DNA of 6,540 nt from Dyella_B sp035486915 (GTDB taxonomy: Bacteria > Pseudomonadota > Gammaproteobacteria > Xanthomonadales > Rhodanobacteraceae), in the NCBI RefSeq assembly GCF_035486915.1, contig NZ_DATHMR010000095.1, forward strand, positions 1 to 6,540. Direction: 5' to 3'. Position 1 is the stretch's first letter, and each line of letters begins with the position of its first letter. Below are positions 1 to 5,810 of the stretch, in pieces. The notes below the pieces were generated by a model that worked only from the letters and a program-made list of their open reading frames with translations, was not told the DNA's origin and made no database searches. A program made the position numbers and the translations under genes.

Positions 1-344
1 CGGCACTCGTAAACAGAATCTTCAGGCGCAGGGAAATTGGGGTCCGCAAATGCACCGACCGCAACCAACACGATAGTGTCATTACCTTCCTCCGTGTGGA
101 ATACATTGCTACCACAAATCGGGCAAAACCTGAATCGAAACGTAGCTCCCTCATCACCCGTACGGACAAATTCCGTAGCGATGCCAGAAACCTCGTAGGG
201 GGCAGCATAAGCGGCAAGCGTGGCGAAAACGCTCCCCGTTCGTTGCTGGCAAGCAAGACAGTGACAAACACCGCCACCCAGAGACTCGCCTTGAACTTCA
301 ATGCTGAGTTGCCCGCAAAAGCAGGCCGCAGTTTTGGTCGACAT
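1..344 (-). CDS. GFA-family zinc-binding protein (CENP-V/GFA domain), partial: C-terminus beyond left edge
   Basis: The frame opens with ATG at 344 and stays open for 114 codons to the left edge, so the last few dozen residues are missing (family members are usually about 130-190 aa). It shows the full cysteine pattern of the glutathione-dependent formaldehyde-activating (GFA) fold: C8-x-C10, C27-x-C29-x-x-C32 in VCHCLAC, and C74-x-x-C77 in FCPICGS, followed by VYEC near the edge as in many relatives. These cysteines bind structural and labile zinc in the family. Some members were proposed to help formaldehyde react with glutathione, but most are uncharacterised, so the substrate here is unknown. 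The start is supported by GAGG five bases upstream (350-353) and by an in-frame TAA a few codons further up. A terminator at 455-487 separates it from hutU, so it probably has its own promoter. The family call is firm; the function is not. Confidence 0.86.
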   Translation of the reverse strand, partial: MSTKTAACFCGQLSIEVQGESLGGGVCHCLACQQRTGSVFATLAAYAAPYEVSGIATEFVRTGDEGATFRFRFCPICGSNVFHTEEGNDTIVLVAVGAFADPNFPAPEDSVYEC

Positions 345-454
345 GAAAACCTCGAAGAAATGCTCGCTTTATTTCTTAAAGTTCAACCATCGCTCCTGAA
401 GCAATGACTTGCTTATTGCTTGCATCGCGTATTTATACGACAAGCCTACCTTGG

Positions 455-487
455 AAAAAATTACACCCTCAAAGATGAGGGTGTAAT
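455..487 (-). terminator. Intrinsic terminator downstream of hutU
   Basis: A perfect 11-bp inverted repeat (arms 460-470 and 477-487, ATTACACCCTC and its complement) encloses a 6-base loop. Read on the minus strand, the hairpin runs straight into six T residues (455-460, the first shared with the base of the stem). It begins 30 bases after the hutU stop codon. This is a textbook rho-independent terminator for leftward transcription, so hutU should end its transcript here and not read into the GFA-family gene. There is no T-run on the other side, so it is not expected to work in the plus direction. Confidence 0.88.
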
Positions 488-516
488 GGCTCACTTTTGG
501 ATTGCAAATTGCCGCA

Positions 517-2187
517 TCAGATCATCGGCAATTTCAGGCCCTGCTCTTTCGCACACGTTGCCGCAACCTCATAACCGGCATCCGCATGGCGCATCACACC
601 CGTACCGGGATCGTTCCACAGCACGCGCGCGATACGCTTGTCGGCAGCGGCGGTGCCATCGCACACGACGACCACGCCGCTGTGCTGGCTGTACCCCATA
701 CCTACGCCACCCCCATGATGCAGGCTGACCCACGTTGCGCCACCGGCAACGTTGAGCATGGCGTTGAGCAGCGGCCAGTCGGACACGGCATCGCTGCCAT
801 CTTTCATGGCTTCGGTTTCGCGGTTGGGGCTGGCTACGGAGCCTGAATCGAGGTGATCGCGTCCAATCACGATCGGCGCTTTGAGTTCACCGTTGCGTAC
901 CATTTCATTGAATGCCAGGCCGAGTTTGTGGCGCTGCCCCAAACCCACCCAGCAGATGCGCGCCGGCAAGCCCTGGAAGCTGATGCGTTGCTCGGCCATG
1001 TCGAGCCAGTTGTGCAGGTGCTTGTCGTCGGGAATCAGCTCCTTCACTTTGGCGTCGGTCTTCATAATGTCTTCCGGGTCGCCCGACAACGCCACCCAGC
1101 GGAACGGACCTACGCCACGGCAAAACAACGGGCGCACGAAGGCAGGAACGAAACCAGGGAAATCGAATGCGTTGACGCAACCCTCGTCTTTCGCCATCTG
1201 CCGAATGTTATTGCCGTAATCGAACGTGGGAATACCTTGCGCATGGAACGCAAGCATGGCTTCCACGTGCTTCTTCATGGATTTTTTGGCCGCGTCGCGC
1301 GTGCCGTTCGGATCGCTCTTGCGGCGCTCGAACCACTGCTCGACCGTCCAGCCCTGCGGCAGATAACCGTTGACCGGATCGTGCGCGCTGGTTTGATCCG
1401 TCACCGCGTCGGGTTTCACGCCGCGACGCACAAGCTCCGGAAGCACGTCGGCCGCGTTGCCCAGCAACGCGATGGACTTGGCTTCACCGGACTTGGTGTA
1501 TTTCTCGATGCGCGCGAGCGCATCGTCGAGATCGGTCGCTTGCTCGTCGACATAACGCGTCTTCAGACGGAAATCGATGCGGCTCTGCTGACATTCGATG
1601 TTGAGGCTGCTCGCGCCGGCAAGCGATGCGGCAAGCGGTTGCGCACCGCCCATGCCACCCAGCCCTGCCGTGAGAATCCACTTGCCCTTGAGGCTGCCGT
1701 TGTAGTGCTGGCGACCCATCTCCACAAAGGTTTCGTAGGTGCCCTGCACGATGCCTTGCGAGCCGATGTAGATCCACGACCCGGCCGTCATCTGGCCGTA
1801 CATCATCAGGCCTTTCTTATCGAGCTCGTTGAAGTGTTCCCAGTTGGCCCATGCCGGCACGAGATTGGAGTTGGCAATCAGTACGCGTGGTGCGTCGGGG
1901 TGCGTGGGAAATACACCAACGGGTTTGCCCGATTGCACCAGCAGCGTTTCGTCGTCGTTGAGATCGCGTAGCGCGCGCAGGATGGCATCGAAGCACTCCC
2001 AGTTGCGCGCAGCGCGGCCGATGCCGCCGTACACCACCAACTCGGCTGGATTTTCGGCCACGGCCGGGTCCAAGTTGTTCTGGAGCATGCGGTACGGGGC
2101 CTCGGTGAGCCAGCTCTTGCAGGTCAGTTCCGAGCCGCGTGGCGCGTGGATGGTGCGGGTGGTGTCGATGCGGGTGGGGGCGTTCAT
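517..2187 (-). CDS. hutU: Urocanate hydratase (urocanase, EC 4.2.1.49)
   Basis: HutU catalyses the second step of histidine degradation in the cytoplasm: trans-urocanate plus water gives 4-imidazolone-5-propanoate, using tightly bound NAD+ as an electrophile. The 556-residue product has the usual family length and is intact. Visible landmarks are YGGIGRAARNW (53-63) and GLGGMGGAQP (175-184) for NAD+ binding, DQTSAHDPVNGY (264-275), RICWVGLGQRHKLG (410-423), whose C412 matches the active-site cysteine of the family (Cys410 in Pseudomonas putida, from memory), and LHHGGGVGMGYSQHSG (489-504). The ATG at 2187 is preceded by GGAGA five bases upstream. No other hut gene (hutH, hutI, hutG, hutC) lies in the window: the downstream neighbour is a GFA-family gene behind a terminator, and the upstream neighbour is an unrelated repeat protein. 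The gene is therefore likely transcribed alone or at the end of a unit starting at 3902. Long open frames on the opposite strand are composition shadows. Confidence 0.98.
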   Translation of the reverse strand: MNAPTRIDTTRTIHAPRGSELTCKSWLTEAPYRMLQNNLDPAVAENPAELVVYGGIGRAARNWECFDAILRALRDLNDDETLLVQSGKPVGVFPTHPDAPRVLIANSNLVPAWANWEHFNELDKKGLMMYGQMTAGSWIYIGSQGIVQGTYETFVEMGRQHYNGSLKGKWILTAGLGGMGGAQPLAASLAGASSLNIECQQSRIDFRLKTRYVDEQATDLDDALARIEKYTKSGEAKSIALLGNAADVLPELVRRGVKPDAVTDQTSAHDPVNGYLPQGWTVEQWFERRKSDPNGTRDAAKKSMKKHVEAMLAFHAQGIPTFDYGNNIRQMAKDEGCVNAFDFPGFVPAFVRPLFCRGVGPFRWVALSGDPEDIMKTDAKVKELIPDDKHLHNWLDMAEQRISFQGLPARICWVGLGQRHKLGLAFNEMVRNGELKAPIVIGRDHLDSGSVASPNRETEAMKDGSDAVSDWPLLNAMLNVAGGATWVSLHHGGGVGMGYSQHSGVVVVCDGTAAADKRIARVLWNDPGTGVMRHADAGYEVAATCAKEQGLKLPMI

Positions 2188-2213
2188 GACGGTCTCCGGT
2201 AAGGCAGACCACG

Positions 2214-2219
2214 AGTATA
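2214..2219 (-). promoter_or_regulatory. Possible -10 element of a hutU promoter
   Basis: On the minus strand TATACT differs from the sigma-70 consensus -10 by one base and sits 26 bases before the hutU ATG, giving a plausible short leader that contains the GGAGA ribosome site. No good -35 is visible at 16-18 bases further up (AGGCGA or AAGGCG), which would fit an activator-dependent or weak promoter. This is a by-eye match only. Confidence 0.35.
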
Positions 2220-2244
2220 AGGCGAGCAGCCTCCCCTCGCCTTA
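2218..2244 (-). promoter_or_regulatory. Inverted repeat before hutU: operator candidate or hairpin
   Basis: A perfect 9-bp inverted repeat (TAAGGCGAG at 2218-2226, CTCGCCTTA at 2236-2244) is separated by 9 bases. It lies between the stop codon of the repeat-protein gene (2265) and the start of hutU (2187). Its left arm overlaps the candidate -10 and its right arm covers the -35 position, which is where a repressor would bind. It does not look like the TGTATGTACA-type HutC site described in pseudomonads. The alternative is a transcript hairpin ending the upstream gene, but no T-run follows on either strand, so it would be a poor intrinsic terminator. The repeat is seen directly; its role is inferred. 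Confidence 0.45.
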
Positions 2245-2264
2245 AGGCCGCGTTTGTCGCCCTT

Positions 2265-3902
2265 CTAGCGGGATGCCGTCGGCGTCCCACTTCCCATGTT
2301 GGGTTTGGCACCAGGCGTCAGCATGCGTTTCAGACGTGCCAACGTACCCCGTTGACGTGGGTCATTGCCAAAATGAGCAATAGCATCGTTCACCGTTTCG
2401 GCCAAACCATCGCGCGGTTGCTGCTGTTCGATAGTCGCCCGAAATACCCAACCTTCCGGATCATCGGGAATGTCCTGCATGAGCTGACCGGCAACATTCC
2501 ATCCTTTGTCCCATTGATGCGTCTGATTGACGTACATCGACGCAAGTTGCTCAAGTGACCAACGATCGGCGGGTTTGAGCGTCAGCATTGTGCCAAGGTC
2601 TTTTTCTGCGTTCGCGTAATCGTGTTGAAGAAGATAGATGTACGCGCGCTGTTGATAGTCGTCGTAATTATGCGAATCGACGGCCAGCAACTGATTAATT
2701 TGCCTTAATGCCACCTCGGTCATCCCAGCATCGGCGAGCGCCCCTACCCGTTGGAATCGTGCATCCGTCATCTCCGGAGCGAAGCGCAACGCTTCGGAAA
2801 GATAGACCACCGCTATCGAAGGCATGTTTTGTTGCCAACTAGTACGACCCGCTGCCGCAAGCACGGTACTGGACGCCAACTCGTCCAACACATAGGGGAA
2901 TTCGTAGGGAAGCGCCGGCAAGCCGCAATCACAATTGCCAACGTTGGCCTCGTAGACCAAAGCACTGTTCTTCACCATCGCCAGCAAGGGGTTCATCGCC
3001 GTGTGCGTGACAGCGTCCGCGCTTATGCGATGCAGAACCGTCAATGACCCGCCCCATTGCGGCATACCGAGCCACAGCAGCTGCCTATAGATGAGCCAGC
3101 TACCGGGATCTTGGCGCAGCCCTTGCTGCGCCGCGTTCATGGCGTACTCGTTACCCAGCTCCAGGCCACCCGCATGAATCATCGCCGCATATACGGGCGT
3201 TATACGCGGTTCGATGGAGATCGCCTTTTGAAGATCAGTATCGGCTCGCTGCAGTAGCCTCTCCATGGCATCCACTTTGTCTTGCGATGTCCGATTTATG
3301 TAATCACTGCCGCGCGCGTCATGCGCCATAGCCACATAGGCATAACCGCTAGCCGCATACGCGAAAGCGCTGTTTGGAGAATCACGTTTCCACGCATCCA
3401 GAATGGGGCGGATATCAAGTGACCCATTGTCAAAATCGTTAGCGAAAATATGTTCGAGTCGACCATACGCATAGGGTGGTGTGTACTGCGCGTTGAGTGC
3501 ATCGGCCATGACGCGGTCAAGTTCCGCCGATTTTCCCTGTTCAATAAATGATCTGACTTGATCGAACGTAACGACCGGCGTCAGGCGGTATTGGCAATAC
3601 GACACGACCGCCGCATGCGTCCAATGGCTACCTGGCGGATCGGGGTATGCCAAACAGCGCTGCATCGGATCGCTGATGGTTTCCGCTTTAGTAGCCTCCG
3701 CAACAAAGGCTTTCAATTCCGCGTCGGAAAAGATATGAACGCTGGATCGCGGGAAGTCCCTGGCCGCCTGCACCACCAACGGTTCGGGTTGAGCAGGCGA
3801 CAGGTGTCTGGCGCTTACCGACGAAAAGTCCCGAAACGAATACAGTGCTGCTAAGCACAAAACGCCTAAGCATACCAATAGCCACTTCACACGTTTTGTC
3901 AC
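2265..3902 (-). CDS. Membrane-anchored helical-repeat (TPR/DUF4034-like) protein of unknown function
   Basis: The 545-residue product starts with a short basic stretch and a hydrophobic segment (about residues 6-21, WLLVCLGVLCLAALY) that looks like an uncleaved signal anchor; it lacks a lipobox or clear signal-peptidase site. The rest would then be periplasmic. Residues about 115-300 resemble DUF4034-type proteins: a WKRDSPNSAFAYAASGYAYV stretch (171-190), an ARGSDY motif (196-201), and MPQWGGS (280-286). Residues about 360-480 form helix pairs typical of TPRs, for example around ALRFAPE, INQLLAVDS and LGTMLTLKPAD. A CDCG motif (324-327) plus C83 and C103 could form disulfides. The start is GTG: an in-frame TAG lies three codons upstream, and AGGGGG precedes the GTG by five bases. 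Hand-counted lines of the gene run from 45 to 63% GC, with several below the 53-68% seen in sampled lines of hutU, which may hint at a separate history. TPR folds usually bind partner proteins; none is evident here. Confidence 0.88.
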   Translation of the reverse strand: MTKRVKWLLVCLGVLCLAALYSFRDFSSVSARHLSPAQPEPLVVQAARDFPRSSVHIFSDAELKAFVAEATKAETISDPMQRCLAYPDPPGSHWTHAAVVSYCQYRLTPVVTFDQVRSFIEQGKSAELDRVMADALNAQYTPPYAYGRLEHIFANDFDNGSLDIRPILDAWKRDSPNSAFAYAASGYAYVAMAHDARGSDYINRTSQDKVDAMERLLQRADTDLQKAISIEPRITPVYAAMIHAGGLELGNEYAMNAAQQGLRQDPGSWLIYRQLLWLGMPQWGGSLTVLHRISADAVTHTAMNPLLAMVKNSALVYEANVGNCDCGLPALPYEFPYVLDELASSTVLAAAGRTSWQQNMPSIAVVYLSEALRFAPEMTDARFQRVGALADAGMTEVALRQINQLLAVDSHNYDDYQQRAYIYLLQHDYANAEKDLGTMLTLKPADRWSLEQLASMYVNQTHQWDKGWNVAGQLMQDIPDDPEGWVFRATIEQQQPRDGLAETVNDAIAHFGNDPRQRGTLARLKRMLTPGAKPNMGSGTPTASR

Positions 3903-3907
3903 GATCG

Positions 3908-3913
3908 CCCCCT
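3908..3913 (-). promoter_or_regulatory. Ribosome binding site that fixes the GTG start of the repeat protein
   Basis: On the minus strand AGGGGG is followed by five bases and then GTG at 3902. A second in-frame GTG four codons later would be 17 bases from this site, too far. An in-frame TAG upstream excludes a longer product. Confidence 0.65.
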
Positions 3914-3928
3914 ATCCCTGATCGATCC

Positions 3929-3934
3929 ATATTA
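3929..3934 (-). promoter_or_regulatory. Possible -10 element for the repeat-protein gene
   Basis: TAATAT on the minus strand is one substitution from TATAAT if shifted loosely, lies in an AT-richer patch, and is about 26 bases before the GTG start. No convincing -35 is seen at the right distance. The call is weak. Confidence 0.22.
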
Positions 3935-4019
3935 AACGCTTTCCGCATACCAGATGCGATGGCCACGGAAGGGTATGTAACCGCTCTTGTGTCCCCGGCG
4001 AAAGTGATTTTTATGTCCT

Positions 4020-4045
4020 GGAAACACATTCCTTTGCGACTCGTA
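4020..4045 (+). promoter_or_regulatory. ECF-sigma-like promoter candidate for the catalase/b561 operon
   Basis: GGAAAC (4020-4025) is followed, after 16 bases, by CGTA (4042-4045). This resembles the GGAAC-N16-CGTT/CGTC pattern of many extracytoplasmic-function sigma factor promoters, which often drive envelope or oxidative stress genes. It sits about 50 bases before the catalase-like ATG. The match is imperfect in both boxes and was made by eye, and no sigma factor gene is in the window. Confidence 0.25.
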
Positions 4046-4096
4046 GCACAATGGTCTGGCAGGGCATGAAGAATCTACCGACGAGGATTTGTTCTC

Positions 4097-5185
4097 ATGC
4101 AAACCGTACCCTCTTCTTCGAGCGCACCACTCAGTCGTATTAGCGTTGCGCTACGCGGCGTTTTTATTGCTGTAGTGTTATTGCTCGTCTTACTTGCCTT
4201 CGGATACGTCGGCGGCTGGCTGGCACCGCACCGGCTCACCGCGCAACGCATGGTGAATCAGCTCCAAGCGAATGCAGGTGTGTTTCCCGGTTATCGGCGC
4301 AACCATGCCAAAGGTGTTTGTGTCACCGGCTATTTCGACAGCAACGGTCAAGCGCAACCGTATTCCGTCGCAGGGATATTTGCATCGGGACGCACACCGG
4401 TTGTTGGGCGTTTTGCGGTTCCGGTTGGCAACCCTTATGCGCCCGACAGCAGCGCGCCCATTCGCAGCATGGCGATGCGCTTTGCGTTGGCGAATGGCCA
4501 GCAGTGGCGCACGGGCATGAACAGCATGCCGGTGTTTCCCGTTTCCACTCCGCAAGCGTTCTACGAACTGCTGCAAGCGCAGCAGCCGGACCCTGCAACA
4601 GGCAAACCGGATCCGGCGAAGCTAAAGGCATTCTTCGGCGCGCATCCGGAAACGTCCGCGTTTCTTACATGGGTGAAGACGGCCAAGCCTTCAGCGAGCT
4701 ACGTAACTGACAGTTATTGGAGCCTGAACGCGTTTGAATTTGTCGATGCCAATGGCGAAAAGCATGCAGTGCGTTGGCGCATGGTGCCAGAAGCGACTGA
4801 CGCAGCCGTTGGCGGCAGCGATCCGGACTATCTGGATGCCGATCTCGCACAACGACTCGCCAAAGGCCCGCAACGCTGGCATCTGATGGTGACACTCGCC
4901 AATCCCGGCGATCCGACCAACGATGCGACGAAAGAATGGCCTTCGGACCGTCGCGATATCGATGCAGGCACACTGGTACTGACAGGCACGGAGCCGCAGG
5001 AAAGCGGCCCTTGCCGCGATATCAATTACGATCCGCTGGTGCTGCCCGACGGTATCGAAGCATCGGACGATCCCTTGCTGCCTGCCCGCTCCGCTGCGTA
5101 TGCCACATCGTATCTGCGCCGTACCAGCGAAGAGGCCCATCTGCCGGGCACAGCTCAAACGCAAACAAAACCGGAGGCCAAGTGA
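4097..5185 (+). CDS. Membrane-anchored catalase-family peroxidase (SrpA-like haem protein)
   Basis: The 362-residue product has a cytoplasmic N-terminus, one membrane segment (about 21-38, GVFIAVVLLLVLLAFGYV) and a catalase-fold domain expected in the periplasm. It is shorter than classical catalases (about 480+ aa), as is normal for the SrpA-like subgroup. Key residues are visible: distal His70 in NHAKGVCVTGYF, a likely active-site Asn142 in MNSMPVFPVS (compare NNTPVFF of true catalases), and the proximal haem ligand Tyr335 in ARSAAYATSYLRR, with Arg331 four residues before it as in catalases. The preceding LPDGIEASDDPLLPAR stretch is characteristic of the subgroup. Members bind haem b and are thought to act as peroxidases and not as strong catalases, but few have been studied. 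GAGG lies ten bases before the ATG. Its TGA stop shares one base with the start of the cytochrome b561 gene, so the two are co-translated and probably work together. Confidence 0.94.
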   Translation: MQTVPSSSSAPLSRISVALRGVFIAVVLLLVLLAFGYVGGWLAPHRLTAQRMVNQLQANAGVFPGYRRNHAKGVCVTGYFDSNGQAQPYSVAGIFASGRTPVVGRFAVPVGNPYAPDSSAPIRSMAMRFALANGQQWRTGMNSMPVFPVSTPQAFYELLQAQQPDPATGKPDPAKLKAFFGAHPETSAFLTWVKTAKPSASYVTDSYWSLNAFEFVDANGEKHAVRWRMVPEATDAAVGGSDPDYLDADLAQRLAKGPQRWHLMVTLANPGDPTNDATKEWPSDRRDIDAGTLVLTGTEPQESGPCRDINYDPLVLPDGIEASDDPLLPARSAAYATSYLRRTSEEAHLPGTAQTQTKPEAK

Positions 5186-5727
5186 TGAAAACGACCTCCA
5201 CACAATTTGTGCTTGCCGCGCGCGTGTTGCATTGGCTGATCGCCTTGCTGATTCTGACGATGCTGTTTATCGGCGTGGGAATGGTGGCGTCGGTTTCGGA
5301 GCGGCATGCATGGCTAATCAGCATCCATAAACCGCTGGGCATTACGATTCTAATTCTTGCGATAATTCGGCTCATTGTTCGTTTGCGTAACCCGCCACCG
5401 CCGCTGCCTGCCGATCTGCCAGCGATCCAAAAGCTCGCGGCGCATGCATCGCACTGGTTGCTGTATGCACTGATGCTCGTGATCCCACTGGTGGGTTGGG
5501 CCATGCTTTCAGCAGGCGGCTATCCCGTCATGCTGGGCCATTCGCTGCGCTTGCCGCCGATTTTCCCCGTGAGCCCCGTCGCGTTTGCGATTCTGCGGCA
5601 CACCCACGCGTGGCTCGCGATGCTGTTGTTCCTCACGTTTCTTGCTCACCTCGGTGCCGCGCTTTATCACGGATTGATCCGTCGTGATGGCGTGCTGTGG
5701 AGCATGATCGGCAACCGCCCGAGGTAG
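5185..5727 (+). CDS. Cytochrome b561 (CybB-type, di-haem b membrane protein)
   Basis: The 180-residue product is a four-helix inner-membrane cytochrome b of the bacterial b561 family, which oxidises ubiquinol (or passes electrons the other way) using two haem b groups. Membrane helices lie at about 15-33, 50-66, 88-108 and 140-162. Likely haem-ligand histidines are H16 (RVLHWL), H48 (SIHKPLG), H141 (RHTHAW) and H155 (LAHLG); H90 (ASHW) is a further conserved histidine. The start ATG overlaps the TGA of the catalase-like gene in TGATG and is preceded by GGAGG seven bases upstream, inside the end of that gene. The same frame stays open further upstream to 4936, but that part overlaps the catalase domain and carries no b561 sequence, so the 5185 start is preferred. 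The pairing suggests that it supplies quinol-derived electrons to the periplasmic haem protein (inference). Confidence 0.95.
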   Translation: MKTTSTQFVLAARVLHWLIALLILTMLFIGVGMVASVSERHAWLISIHKPLGITILILAIIRLIVRLRNPPPPLPADLPAIQKLAAHASHWLLYALMLVIPLVGWAMLSAGGYPVMLGHSLRLPPIFPVSPVAFAILRHTHAWLAMLLFLTFLAHLGAALYHGLIRRDGVLWSMIGNRPR

Positions 5728-5810
5728 CCGGAGACAACGCCGAAATCGGCATGGGCATCGATGTCCGAAAACGGCGAGTTTTGGGGTGTTAGGGGTGCTA
5801 GCCTGAGCAC

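Noticed and set aside
432..460. TATAAA on the minus strand (432-437) as promoter of the GFA-family gene
   Set aside because: The position 17 bases upstream is the T-run of the hutU terminator and not a credible -35, and the leader would be about 80 bases; possible but unsupported.
853..1971. Open frame of 372 codons on the plus strand inside hutU
   Set aside because: It lies wholly antisense to the intact urocanase, shows no recognisable domain, and long opposite-strand frames are expected from GC-biased codon use.
4936..5184. Upstream extension of the cytochrome b561 frame
   Set aside because: This part overlaps the catalase-like coding region, has no b561 similarity, and the ATG at 5185 has a good ribosome site and begins the family-typical sequence.
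5739..5786. Small hairpins after the b561 gene (GCCG-AAAT-CGGC; AAAAC-GGCGA-GTTTT) as a terminator
   Set aside because: Stems are only 4-5 bp or AT-rich, and no T-run follows; too weak to call.
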